A stretch of 64,000 nucleotides of DNA from CAVTRI01 sp963737075. Its GTDB lineage: Bacteria > Actinomycetota > Acidimicrobiia > Acidimicrobiales > Palsa-688. A program made the position numbers and the translations under genes. The stretch is taken from contig CAVTRI010000004.1 in the NCBI GenBank assembly GCA_963737075.1, positions 62,001-126,000 on the forward strand. The letters run 5' to 3'. The notes under the pieces were generated by a model that was not told the origin of the DNA, did no database searches, and saw only the letters and a program-made list of their open reading frames with translations. Positions within the stretch are counted from its first letter, which is position 1; every line of letters begins with the position of its first letter. This document shows, piece by piece, positions 37,316 through 46,753 of this stretch.

Positions 37316-38767
37316 TCATCGGTAGCGCAGGTGCCAGCGGTACGGGGCGACAAGCTGTTCACTCGCCGCGGGGCCCCACGAGCCGCGGGCATAAGGCAGC
37401 GGGCTGGGAGGCTGCTTCAGGAGCGGGTCCGACACCTGCCACAGCCGCTCGATCCCCGTCGCACTGGTGAACAGCGTTTGGTCTCCGAGCATCGCGTCGT
37501 GGAGCAGGCGCTCGTAGCCTTCGAGCTCATGGGCGATGTCGAACGATTCTCTGTAGCGAAAGGTCAGCGACGCGGGAGCAAGGTCCATCGTCGCTCCCGG
37601 CTCCTTGGCCAGAAAGTCGATCCCGATCACGCCGGGCTCTGACAGTTCGAAGGAGATCCTATTTGATCCGGCAGCGACTGCGCCGCCGGGGACCGCGAAC
37701 AGGCGGTCAGGAGCCTGATGGAACCCCAGCGTGACAGTCTGTCGGCTCTGCGCAAGCGCCTTGCCGGTGCGCACGTGGAAGGGGACCCCGTGCCAGCGCT
37801 CGTTGTCGATCAGCACCTCGAGCGCGGCGAACGTCTCCACCGTCGAGTCGGCCGCCACCCCGGGCTCCGAGCGGTAGCCGTCGTACTGGCCGTACACCAC
37901 GCGCCCCGGGCTGAGCGGCTTGAGCGCGTCGAACACCTTCCCAGCCGCCTGGCGAAGAGACGTCGCGTCCAGGCGGCTCGGCGGCTCCATGGCGATGAAG
38001 CCGAGCAGGTGAAAGAGGTGCGTCACGACCATGTCGCGGAAGGTTCCAGTCTGCTCGAAGAAGCCGGCTCGGCCTTCGATCGTCAGTTGCTCGGGGACGT
38101 CGATCTGCACATAGGCGATGTGCCGGCGGTTCCAGACCGGTTCGAACAGTCCGTTTGAGAAGCGAAACGCGAGGATATTCTGTACGGGCTCCTTGCCGAG
38201 GAAGTGGTCGATACGGAAGATCCGCGACTCCCCGAGCACGGAGTGCAAGATTTTGTCGAGGGCCCGCGCCGAGGGCAGGTCGTGCCCAAACGGCTTCTCG
38301 ACGATCAGTCGTGCCCGCTGGCCCAGACCCGATGCCCCCAGCATCGACACCATCGGCACGAAGGCGTCGGGCGGCACCGCGAGGTGAAACAGTCGGCGTG
38401 CATCGCCGCCGAGGTCCGCCTCGGCAGCGGCCAGAGCGTGCACGAGCGGATCGGGTTCGTCCGCAGAGGCCGTCGCGAACAGCAGGTTCTCGGCAAAGGG
38501 CACCCAGTTGTTGTCGGTGACCTCGCGGCGACCGAACTGGCGCACAGCCTCGCGCACATGAGCACGGAAACCGCGGGTGTCCCGATCCCGCCCAGGCCGG
38601 CCGCAGCCGATGATCCGATAGCGCTCGGGCATCAAACCGGCGACGGCGAGATGAAACAGGCCCGGCAGCAACTTGCGGGTGGCCAGGTTGCCGGTCGCGC
38701 CGAACAGAACAAGCACCTGGTCGGCGGGCCGCGCGGGCGCCGGTCGGGGTGAGCCGGGCGTGCTCAC
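37316..38767 (-). CDS. zwf: Glucose-6-phosphate 1-dehydrogenase
   Basis: A 483-residue G6PDH, oxidising glucose 6-phosphate to 6-phosphogluconolactone with NADP+. The cofactor motif is LVLFGATGNLATRKLLPGLF; the substrate motif RIDHFLGKEPVQNILAFRFS has the phosphate-binding His and Lys; the catalytic His is in TGTFRDMVVTHLFHLLGFIAM. Length is normal. Its GTG/ATG start overlaps the HAD gene's stop by 4 bases (38764-38767), so HAD, zwf and SMP-30 form an operon. It is the canonical partner of the unusual paralog at 45067-46305. Confidence 0.95.
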   Translation of the reverse strand: MSTPGSPRPAPARPADQVLVLFGATGNLATRKLLPGLFHLAVAGLMPERYRIIGCGRPGRDRDTRGFRAHVREAVRQFGRREVTDNNWVPFAENLLFATASADEPDPLVHALAAAEADLGGDARRLFHLAVPPDAFVPMVSMLGASGLGQRARLIVEKPFGHDLPSARALDKILHSVLGESRIFRIDHFLGKEPVQNILAFRFSNGLFEPVWNRRHIAYVQIDVPEQLTIEGRAGFFEQTGTFRDMVVTHLFHLLGFIAMEPPSRLDATSLRQAAGKVFDALKPLSPGRVVYGQYDGYRSEPGVAADSTVETFAALEVLIDNERWHGVPFHVRTGKALAQSRQTVTLGFHQAPDRLFAVPGGAVAAGSNRISFELSEPGVIGIDFLAKEPGATMDLAPASLTFRYRESFDIAHELEGYERLLHDAMLGDQTLFTSATGIERLWQVSDPLLKQPPSPLPYARGSWGPAASEQLVAPYRWHLRYR

Positions 38768-39450
38768 GTCGAACCGGGGCTCACAGGCAGCCCGTCCTCA
38801 AGCGAGACGATCGCGTAGTCGGCGCCGGCGTCGCTCAGCTGCTGGACGTTGAAGTGGTGGCTGCCGACGCCGACGCACTGAATTCCCGCGGCGTGCGCGC
38901 CCTCGACATCGTGAGGCGTGTCGCCGACCACAAGCGCCTGCTCGGGCGTGAGGGTCTCGCCGTACACCACTTGGCCCCGCTTCAGCGCGGTCCTGGTCAG
39001 CTCGCCGCGATCGTTGGAGTCAGAGCCGTAGCCGCCGAAGGAGAAGAAGCGGTTCAGCCGCCCGCGATGCAGCTTGATGTGGGCGGCTGCCTCGAGGTTG
39101 CCGGTGACCAGTCCGAGCAGGTGGCCGTCCTCGATCAACTTGGGCAGCAGCTCTCGGACCCCGGGGAGCACCCGGTAGTCCTGTGACTCCTCCACGGTCT
39201 GGTGAAGGTAGAAAAGGCGTCGCTCGAGCAGTCGGGTGAACTCCTTGCGCTCGGGTGGGCGATGAAGCACGGACTCGAAGGTCTTGCGGCCCACGTCAGG
39301 GTCGGTCATGCCAGTGTCGGTGAACTGTCCGATGTCGGCTGGGATACCGTACAGCTCGTCGAACGCCATCCGCCACGAGGCAGCCCCGGCGCCACCGGTG
39401 ATGATCAGGGTGCCGTCGATGTCGAACAGGACCGCGATTCGGTCGGACAT
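38764..39450 (-). CDS. HAD-family hydrolase
   Basis: A 228-residue HAD phosphatase with a helical cap. The nucleophile loop is IAVLFDIDGTLIITGGAG, motif II is in GHLLGLVTGNLEAAAHIKL, and the final acidic motif is ALVVGDTPHDVEGAHAAGI. It resembles phosphoglycolate-phosphatase-type members but the physiological substrate cannot be given. It overlaps zwf by 4 bases and follows the broken transaldolase, so it probably serves central sugar-phosphate metabolism. Confidence 0.85.
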   Translation of the reverse strand: MSDRIAVLFDIDGTLIITGGAGAASWRMAFDELYGIPADIGQFTDTGMTDPDVGRKTFESVLHRPPERKEFTRLLERRLFYLHQTVEESQDYRVLPGVRELLPKLIEDGHLLGLVTGNLEAAAHIKLHRGRLNRFFSFGGYGSDSNDRGELTRTALKRGQVVYGETLTPEQALVVGDTPHDVEGAHAAGIQCVGVGSHHFNVQQLSDAGADYAIVSLEDGLPVSPGST

Positions 39451-39476
39451 GTCAGCTCTCCAGCTTGCTCGTCATG

Positions 39477-39961
39477 GGGCAGGTTTCGCCGGGATGCGTT
39501 CCTCGGTGCCCGGAACCTTGATCATCAGGTTGGGCCGGTCGACGCCGGCCCACAAGCGCCGCGCCGCGGCCACCGTGCCGGCCGTGTCGTGCGCCAACTC
39601 GGGCGAGACCTCCATGCTCACGTAGCCGTCGGCGGCGTTGGTCCCCTCGTAGACGTCGCGGAGCAGGTCTGCGGCCGCCTGCAGGTCCACGATGGCGAAG
39701 CCCTTCGTACACCGCCTTGACGTCCGGGGACGATGACGTATGGGCACTCGGCGAGAGCCTGGTCGTAGTCGGTGGAACCGACGATCGCCTTCTCGAAGAT
39801 CGACGGGTTCGAAGTAAGGCCGTGAGCCCATCCTCACCTACCATTCGCTCGAACTCCCCAGACCTGAGCCGCGCACAGAGGATGTTGCCAAACCAGACGC
39901 CTTGACCGAGCGCGTGGATCTCGTTAATCCGACCCGTAGGGGGCAACTTGGACGTGGCCAT
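39477..39961 (-). pseudogene. tal: Transaldolase, N-terminal third only, several frameshifts
   Basis: Starts MATSKLPPTGRINEIHALGQ then GVWFGNILCARLRSGEFERM, the N-terminus of a bacterial transaldolase. After EDGLT the reading frame changes to SNPSIFEKAIVGSTDYDQAL, then changes back (DVKAVYEG) and again to FAIVDLQAAADLLRDVYEG. It ends after RPNLMIKVPGTEERIPA, where the Schiff-base lysine region lies; the remaining 200 or so residues are gone. At least three frameshifts plus truncation mean no functional transaldolase here, which sharpens the dependence on phosphoketolase. Confidence 0.8.
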
Positions 39962-40058
39962 CAAACTCCCTTCAGCGCCCAGACCGCAGCGCTCGGCGGG
40001 TTACAAAGCGAGGCAAGCTCGGACACACCACCGTCAGTCGACACGCGAGGCACCCGCA

Positions 40059-41099
40059 TCAGTAGAAACGCTCCGGATCGACGCGGCCGACCAGCGGCTG
40101 ACCGCTGACATAGAGGCGCAGGTTCTCGCAGAACAACTCGATGATGCGCTGGTTTTCGTGTACGGACAAGGCAGCGGTGTGCAGGCTGACGAGCACGTTC
40201 GGTAGATCCCACAACGGACTGTCAAAGGGGAGCGGCTCTGTGGCAAAGACGTCGAGGGCAGCGCCGCTCAGTCGTTTCTGGCGCAGCGCCTGCACCAACG
40301 CCGGCTCGTCGATTACCTGGCCACGGCCGACGTTGACCAGGATGGCGCCCGGTTTGATCTGCTCGAACGCGGCGGCGTCGAGCAGTCCGCGCGTCTCCTC
40401 GGTCAGCGGCAGCGTGACTACGAGCGCGTCGATCCGTCCCAGCACGCCATGTAGGCCGTCGGTCGCATACACCTCGTCGATGTGCGGAGAGTCACTCTCG
40501 CCGCGCCGGTTGATGCCGATCGTCTGCATCCCAAGCGCCTTGACGCGACGGGCGACCTCCGTTCCGATCGCACCCAAACCCAGCACCAGGACGGTGCCAC
40601 CGCGCAACTCCCCCACGGGATAGTGGTCCCAGTGGTGCGCTCGCTGATCGGCCTGAAGGCGTGGTACGCCTCTGGCAAAATAAAGCAGCCCCAACAGACA
40701 GAACTCCGCCAACGGCCCCCCATGCACACCGATGGCCCTCGTGATCACGACCCGCCTAAGGTCGGCGTCGCTTAGCCCGGCCGCCTTGACTTGCTCGCCC
40801 GTGCCATCCGCGGTCCCCTGCACCCACCGTAGGCCCGGGTTACGTCGCACCACTGCCGCCAAGCCCTCCGGCGAGTCGCCTGGAAGGCCGAAGAGCACCT
40901 CGGCCCTGTCGAGCAGCTCCTCCCACCGGCGCTGCGCATCGAGGTCGCGATGAAAGCCATCGACTCCGCGATGATCCCCGGGGTATCGCACCGGAGGCAG
41001 CAGATCCGGCTCGTACAACACCTCGATTCCCTCGCCGACGGCACGCACCAGTTTGACCAGCGCCGCGTCCATTGGCGTTGCAATAGTCACAGTGACCAC
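40059..41099 (-). CDS. D-2-hydroxyacid dehydrogenase
   Basis: A 346-residue NAD-dependent 2-hydroxyacid dehydrogenase. The Rossmann motif is GTVLVLGLGAIGTEVARRV; the catalytic arginine is in LVNVGRGQVIDEPALV, the glutamate in ALDVFATEPLPFDSPLW and the histidine in LVSLHTAALSVHENQR. The substrate domain is split around it as usual. It may interconvert a 2-hydroxy acid and 2-keto acid from sugar-acid breakdown; glyoxylate/hydroxypyruvate reductase is one possibility. It is the first gene of the minus-strand group that continues to tal, HAD, zwf and SMP-30. Confidence 0.9.
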   Translation of the reverse strand: MVTVTIATPMDAALVKLVRAVGEGIEVLYEPDLLPPVRYPGDHRGVDGFHRDLDAQRRWEELLDRAEVLFGLPGDSPEGLAAVVRRNPGLRWVQGTADGTGEQVKAAGLSDADLRRVVITRAIGVHGGPLAEFCLLGLLYFARGVPRLQADQRAHHWDHYPVGELRGGTVLVLGLGAIGTEVARRVKALGMQTIGINRRGESDSPHIDEVYATDGLHGVLGRIDALVVTLPLTEETRGLLDAAAFEQIKPGAILVNVGRGQVIDEPALVQALRQKRLSGAALDVFATEPLPFDSPLWDLPNVLVSLHTAALSVHENQRIIELFCENLRLYVSGQPLVGRVDPERFY

Positions 41100-41480
41100 G
41101 CTCAGCGCTACAACCCCCCTGCGTTCGAGCCAGGGAACGAATCACCACATCGCTGCCGCCTGGGAGCACAGCGTAGGCGCACTATACTGTCCCTCCCCCC
41201 GTCCAACCAGCAGTCTGGCGGAACGTCAAGTGGTCGAAGCGCCCGAGCGAGCGCCACCACCTTGCCCGTGCGGTAGCCATCGTCGATGCGCCTCAGCGAT
41301 GCACCGACCCCGCGATCCCGAGGCGAACGCGGACGGAAGGTGCCCGAGCTCACGAGAGACTCGCGAGCTCGATGAGCCCACATTTAGTCTGCGCAGAGCG
41401 CCCACGTTCGAACAGCCGCCGGCGCCTGTTCGTCAGCTTCAGGCTTGAGGGGCGGGCCAACACCCTGCGACAGTCCAGGC
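41100..41480. other. No recognisable gene
   Basis: An upstream region of the 2-hydroxyacid dehydrogenase. No protein family is recognised and no repeat seen. Confidence 0.4.
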
Positions 41481-41633
41481 ATGACCGCAGCACGCCTCAA
41501 CAACCATCATCGGAACACGCTGGAGAAGATCTTCAGCCGCTCGTCGAGCGGCAATATCGAATGGCGAGAAGTGCTGCTCTCACTGGCGGCGATCGGCACC
41601 ACTGCCGAGGAGGATCGGCGCTCGTGGTGCTGA
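41481..41633 (+). pseudogene. Possible HicA-like small protein, truncated
   Basis: A 50-codon frame beginning MTAARLNNHHRNTLEKIFSR with SSGNIEWREVLLSLAAIGT resembles the N-terminal half of small actinobacterial HicA-like (mRNA interferase fold) proteins. The expected C-terminal beta strands, and the rest of the gene, are missing: the frame ends DRRSWC. Identification is from sequence character alone. Confidence 0.35.
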
Positions 41634-41848
41634 CCGATGTGCCTCGCGATCACCCAGGCGACGCGGCCGCCTGCGCCGTTAGCCATACGTCGCCGGCCCC
41701 AATCTGCGACCGCCGTAAGATCGCAGCGTACAGCCGCCTGACGATGACGGCACGCACGGTCGAGACGATTTGTAGCCCTCCATTTTGGGCGCTCGCTGTG
41801 GTGGAAGGTATTGTGTTTATCGTCTGGTTTTGTGCCAAGGAGGGTGTC

Positions 41849-42320
41849 GTGCGCACGAGCCGAGTGGTGACTCTGGCTGCCCTCTACGGCGCGGGAGGCA
41901 CCGTCGCGGCCCGCGGGTCGCCGAACGGCTCGGCGTCCCGTTCCTCGATCGTGCGATCCCGAGTTCGGGCGCGAAACGCGCGTGTCTTCTCGAGGCGGCG
42001 GTCACAGAGGCGGACGACGAGCCCCGGAGCCACTGGAACCGGACTCGAACCCCTCACCCGAACCTCGCCCCCGAGCGGAGCCTCGGGGGCGAAGGTTCGA
42101 ACGACTCGACCTAGAGAGCCGTACGCTCCACGGCGAGATCGAGCGATTGACCGCGCGCGGCGGGACGACGTGAGGAGCGTCTACGGGGTCGACGGTGAAC
42201 AACCCCGCGCTCTTCCACCTGATGACCGTCGCGATCTCACTCGGCGTCGACGTCTGGGCCAATGTGATCGTGGCCGGGAGGGAGTCGCTCACCGGAGATC
42301 CCACGCCGGCCCCGGCGTGA
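41849..42320 (+). pseudogene. Cytidylate kinase-like gene, degraded second copy
   Basis: The start, a GTG after AAGGAGGG, gives VRTSRVVTLAALYGAGGTV, matching the beginning of the intact gene at 28492. The continuation GPRVAERLGVPFLDRAIP is in another frame, the middle is shortened, and later pieces (RLDLESRTLHGEIERL, then FHLMTVAISLGVDVWANV) are in further frames. It ends 10 bases before the second beta-glucuronidase, the same spacing as in the first locus. Confidence 0.75.
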
Positions 42321-42330
42321 GACCGTAACT

Positions 42331-44115
42331 GTGCTCACACCTCGCGACACGGAGACGCGGGAGCGCAAGTCCCTGGACGGGCTCTGGCGCTTCGCGCTCG
42401 ACGCCGATGGACGCGGCCGGCAGGAGGGATGGTGGAAGCAGCCGCTGGTGGGCGCGCAGGAGATACCCGTCCCGGCCAGCTTCAACGACATCTTCGCCGC
42501 CGCCGAAATGCACAACTACGTCGGTGACGTCTGGTATCAGGTCGCCGGGCGGGTCCCCAAGCGGTGGCGAGAAGAGAGGATCGTTCTCCGCTTCGATGCC
42601 GCCACGCACAGCGCCGTCGTCTGGGTCGGCGACACGCAAGCGATGGAACACGAGGGCGGCTACACGCCGTTCGAGAAGGACATCACCGATCTCGTCGAGC
42701 CGGGTGAGGAGATCCAGATCACCGCCGTGGTCAGCAACGTCCTCACCTGGCACACGATCCCACCCGGACTCGTCGATGAGGCGGGCGGCGGCCGGCGGCA
42801 GCAGCTCTTCCACGACTTCTTCAACTACGCCGGCCTGCACCGGACTGTTTGGCTCTACACGACGCCCCGCTCGTACATCGAGGACGTGACTGTCGTCACC
42901 GCCCTGAACGGCCGTAGCGGAACCGTGCGCTACGAAATCGAGACGAGTGGCGAGGGCGACGTCGTCGTCGGCGTCAGGCTTCGCGACGCCGCCGGAGCCG
43001 AGGTCGCAAGAGCGACCGGTTCCTCCGGCGAACTGAATGTCGACGGCGTCCGGCCGTGGCAGCCTTGCGAGGGCTACCTCTACGAACTCAGGGTGGAGCT
43101 TCGCGGTGCGGACGGTAGCCTCGTCGACACATACTCGGTGCCGGTCGGCATCCGGAGTGTTCGGATCGACGGGTCCCGCTTCCTGATCAACGAAGAGCCC
43201 TTCTACTTTCGAGGCTTCGGCAAGCACGAGGACGCCGCGGTGCGCGGGAAAGCCCACGACAACGCCTTCATGGTCCACGACTTCGCGCTGCTGGAGTGGC
43301 TCGGCGCCAACTCGTTCCGCACGTCCCATTACCCCTACGCCGAGGAGGTGCTCGAGTACGCCGACCGGCACGGCGTCGTCGTCATCGATGAGACGCCCGC
43401 AGTGGGGATCAACAGCGGCCTCGCCGCCGGTGCCTTCGGTGCCGCGCCTCACACCACGTTCTCCGACGACACGATCAATGCGGTGACGCAGGACGCGCAC
43501 CGGCGGGCGATCCGCGAGCTAATCGGGCGCGACAAGAACCATCCGTGCGTCGTCCTCTGGAGCATCGCCAACGAGCCGGAGTCGGTGACGCCCGAGTCGC
43601 GCCGCGTACTTCGAGCCGCTCGCAGCCGAGGCGCGCCGGCTCGATCCGACGCGCCCGATCGGCTTCGCCAACGTCATGGGGTCGACTCCCGATCGCGACG
43701 TGATCACCGACCTCTTCGACGTCGTGATGCTCAACCGCTACTACGGCTGGTACGTGAGCCCGGGTGATCTCGTGTCGGCCGAGCGCGCCCTGGAAGCGGA
43801 ACTGGCCGCCTGGGCCGGCACGTACGACAAGCCGATCGTGTTCACGAATACGGCGCGGACACCTTTCCGGGCGTGCACGACGTTGTGCCGGTCCCGTGGA
43901 CGGAGGAGTACCAGGCCGAGCTGCTCGCGATGTTCCACCGCGTCTTCGACCGCTTCGACGCCGTCGTCGGCGAGCACGTGTGGAACTTCGCCGACTTCGC
44001 CACTGCTCCCGGCGTGATGCGCGTCGACGGCAACAAGAAGGGAGTCTTCACCCGCGAGCGACGACCGAAGGCGGCCGTACACCTGCTGCGCCGGCGCTGG
44101 CGCGCCGGCTCGTGA
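42331..44115 (+). pseudogene. uidA: Second beta-glucuronidase (GH2), two frameshifts
   Basis: A diverged homologue of the gene at 29195, roughly 70 percent alike by eye over the first 180 residues. It is read intact through LWSIANEPES (acid/base). At 43600-43604 one extra base shifts the frame; PLAAEARRLDPTRPIGFAN-type sequence continues in the next frame to YDKPIVF. At 43843-43846 one base is lost exactly in the nucleophile motif (expected FTEYGADTF). The rest, GVHDVVPVPWTEEYQAELLA to VDGNKKGVFTRERRPK, is in the third frame. Two separate indels make a true pseudogene more likely than in the first copy. Confidence 0.8.
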
Positions 44116-44225
44116 CCGAGATCGCCTATCCGCTGACCGAGAAGGCGTTCCTCCCGATGGTGGCCGAACTGGCGGAGGGGCGCGCGGTACGAGCGGCCTT
44201 CGGGCCGGAGGTCGCTCCCCTGTGA
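44112..44225 (+). pseudogene. Last 37 codons of a uidB-like symporter
   Basis: The sequence EIAYPLTEKAFLPMVAELAE aligns with the C-terminus of the symporter at 30994-32397 (MLAYPLTENAFRRMVAEIAE). All twelve membrane helices before it are deleted. It overlaps the beta-glucuronidase stop and the SMP-30 start, which shows the ancestral order was uidA-uidB-SMP30 and that a deletion of about 1.3 kb joined them. Confidence 0.75.
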
Positions 44226-45070
44226 GAGCCGAGCAGGTGACGGATCCGGTCGCGTACCACGGCGAGGGACCCGTGTGGTCGGAGCGGTGGGGCGGCCTGC
44301 GCTGGGTCGACATGCTCGCCGGCGACCTCCTCTTCCTGCGGTCCGACGGCGCGGTCGAGCGGCGGCACGTTGGCACTATCGCTGCCTCGCTGCGGCCGCG
44401 CCGGGGCGGCGGGGCGGTGATCGGTGTCGAACGCGGCTTCGCGCTGGAGGAGCCGGACGGCACGGTGGTGACGCTAAGCGAGCTCTGGACGGACCCGGGC
44501 GTACGCATGAACGAGGGCGGCTGCGACCCTGACGGGCGCTTCTACTGCGGCACGATGGCATACGACAAGACCCCGGGCGCGGCCGCGCTCTTCCGGCTCG
44601 ACCCCGACCGCTCGACACACGTCGTCCTCGACCACCTGACAATCTCGAACGGTATCGAGTGGAGCCCGGACGGCTCCCGCGCCTACTTCAACGACACCGA
44701 CACCTACCGCGTCGACGTCTTCGATTATGACCGGGATGCGGGTCTCGTGAACCGCCGGGCCTTCTACAGCGTGCCGCGCGAAGACGGTCGCCCGGACGGC
44801 CTGACGGTCGACGCCGAGGGCGGCGTCTGGGTCGCGCTCAACCACAGCGGCACCGTCCGCCGCTTCACCCCCGACGGCCTCCCCGACACGGTCGTCGAGG
44901 TCGAGCCGCGTCAGGTGACGGCCTGCACGTTCGGCGGCGACAGACTCGATGAGTTGTTCATCACGACCTCGCGCGAAAACCTGCCGGCGAGCGACGATCC
45001 ACGGGCCGGGTCGCTCTTCCGTGCCGACGTCGGCGTCCCTGGGCTCCCCGCGCGCGAGTTCGCCGGATGA
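44222..45070 (+). CDS. SMP-30/gluconolactonase family protein (second copy)
   Basis: An intact 282-residue propeller lactonase, clearly paralogous to the one at 36443 (shared AYHGEGPVWSERWGGLRWVD). The four metal ligands are kept: GEGPVW, MNEGGCDPDG, ISNGIEWSPDG and RPDGLTVDAEGG. The GTG start overlaps the preceding remnant's stop (GTGA), and its own stop overlaps the next start (ATGA, 45067-45070). Tight coupling to the odd G6PDH paralog suggests it opens the lactone that enzyme makes. Confidence 0.85.
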   Translation: MRAEQVTDPVAYHGEGPVWSERWGGLRWVDMLAGDLLFLRSDGAVERRHVGTIAASLRPRRGGGAVIGVERGFALEEPDGTVVTLSELWTDPGVRMNEGGCDPDGRFYCGTMAYDKTPGAAALFRLDPDRSTHVVLDHLTISNGIEWSPDGSRAYFNDTDTYRVDVFDYDRDAGLVNRRAFYSVPREDGRPDGLTVDAEGGVWVALNHSGTVRRFTPDGLPDTVVEVEPRQVTACTFGGDRLDELFITTSRENLPASDDPRAGSLFRADVGVPGLPAREFAG

Positions 45071-46305
45071 TCTGCACGCTGCTCCTCCTCGGCGCGACCG
45101 GCGACCTCGCACAGCGCTTTTTGCTCCCGGCGCTCGGCGCGCTCGAACAGGCAGGCCGACTGCCCGGCACCTTCCGGGTTGTCGGCGGCGGGCGCACCGC
45201 GCTCGACGACGAGGGTTTCCGGCGACTCGCGAGCGACGCCCTCCCGGTGGACATGCTCGCCTACCGGCGCGTCGACCTCGCTGACTCCTCGAGCCTCGCG
45301 GCCGCGCTCGATGGCACGCCGGAGCCGGTCGCGGCTTACCTCGCGCTGCCGCCAGCGGTCTTCCCGACCACGATCGAATCGCTCGCCGCATCGGGCCTGC
45401 CGACCGGAAGCCGCGTCGTTGTCGAGAACCCTTTCGGCGAGAACCTCGTGAGCGCCCGCGCGCTGAACGCGTTGCTGGCGCAAGCGTGCGTGGACGCGTA
45501 CCGCGTCGACCACGTGCTCGGAATGGAGACGACGCGGAACCTCGTCGCCATGCGGCGCCGAAACCCGGTCTTTGAGCGACTTTGGAACGGCGAGAGCGTC
45601 GAGCAGGTCGAGATCCTCTGGGAGGAGACGCTCGCGCTCGAGGACCGCGCGGGCTACTACGACCATGCCGGCGCCCTTAAGGATGTGCTGCAGAGCCACA
45701 TGCTCCAGCTGCTCGCGTGCGTCGCGATGGACGCACCCGCGGACGACGACGACCTCCACGCGCGAAAGCTCGGCGTGCTCAGGTCGGCCCGCGTCGCCAC
45801 AAGCAGCCGCCGCGCCCGTTACACCGCGGGCATACTCGCGGACGGACGCGAGGTTGGCGCCTACGCTGACGAAGCAGGCGTCGATCCCGCCCGCGGCACC
45901 GAGACGTTCGCCGAGGTCACGCTCGAGGTCGAGACGCCGAGGTGGAGCGGCACCCGGTTTGTGCTGCGGGCAGGAAAAGCGCTCGCACGCCGGCGCAAGC
46001 TCGTCCAACTGCGCTTCCGGTCCGGAGGCGAGCTCGATGTCGGCATCGACGGCCCGCGGGACGTCGTCCTGCGCATCCGCGGTGCCGCAAGTGACCCGCT
46101 TGAGCTGCGCGCGCCCGCGCCCGACGACAGGTTGCCTCCGTACGCGCATGTCCTCCTCGACATCCTCGCCGGCAAGAATGCCCTCTCCGTCTCTGGCGAC
46201 GAGGCCGACCAAGCCTGGCGCGTCGTCGCTCCCGTCCTCGCCGCCTGGGAGGCCGGGGCTGTCCCGCTCGAAGAGTATCCGGCCGGGTCTGCCGGGCCGC
46301 GTTGA
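45067..46305 (+). CDS. G6PDH-like dehydrogenase lacking key phosphate-binding lysines
   Basis: A 412-residue member of the glucose-6-phosphate dehydrogenase family, about 70 residues shorter than usual. The NADP site is kept (LLLLGATGDLAQRFLLPALG). The substrate motif reads YRVDHVLGMETTRNL where the family has RIDHYLGKE, so the phosphate-contacting lysine is methionine; the earlier conserved AKRKL is AQRFL, removing a second lysine. The catalytic histidine remains (LKDVLQSHMLQLLACVAMD). It follows the SMP-30 gene with a 4-base overlap. I infer oxidation of an unphosphorylated sugar or uronate to a lactone. A decayed activity is the alternative, though the frame is fully intact. Confidence 0.8.
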   Translation: MICTLLLLGATGDLAQRFLLPALGALEQAGRLPGTFRVVGGGRTALDDEGFRRLASDALPVDMLAYRRVDLADSSSLAAALDGTPEPVAAYLALPPAVFPTTIESLAASGLPTGSRVVVENPFGENLVSARALNALLAQACVDAYRVDHVLGMETTRNLVAMRRRNPVFERLWNGESVEQVEILWEETLALEDRAGYYDHAGALKDVLQSHMLQLLACVAMDAPADDDDLHARKLGVLRSARVATSSRRARYTAGILADGREVGAYADEAGVDPARGTETFAEVTLEVETPRWSGTRFVLRAGKALARRRKLVQLRFRSGGELDVGIDGPRDVVLRIRGAASDPLELRAPAPDDRLPPYAHVLLDILAGKNALSVSGDEADQAWRVVAPVLAAWEAGAVPLEEYPAGSAGPR

Positions 46306-46753
46306 TGTCCTTGCGTCCTATGCCGGAGCAGACGCAACAAAGACATCCGGAGCCGCCGGGATCCTCACCGTCGCGTTCCAATTGCCCAGTGGTGGATCGT
46401 TGTGCCGAAAGCGGACTCACTCCCGCTCGTGCTCGGGGATTTTTACCGTCGCGGGGCCGCTCGTACCGACAAAGCGTCGCAGGTACTACTCCCGTGCCCC
46501 GGGGAGTGGATACAACGATCGGGTGATCGTCCATCGCTCCGGTCACAGCGACCCATGTTGTATCACCATTCGCGGGCTGCGGCTCAGGGTCGGACTCCCA
46601 ACTCAGTTGACTCTGCGATTTACTCGTTGGATAGCGGGAACACGCGTCTCTGACGATGTAGCAGGAGCGTATCCCGCCGAACAATTGCTGGGTGCGTGGA
46701 CCTGACCTGGATAATCCGTTTCGGGATTCCAAACCTTTGATTGTAAGGTCGCG
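46306..46753. other. No recognisable gene
   Basis: Lower GC than its surroundings in places. No protein family, RNA or repeat recognised. Confidence 0.4.
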
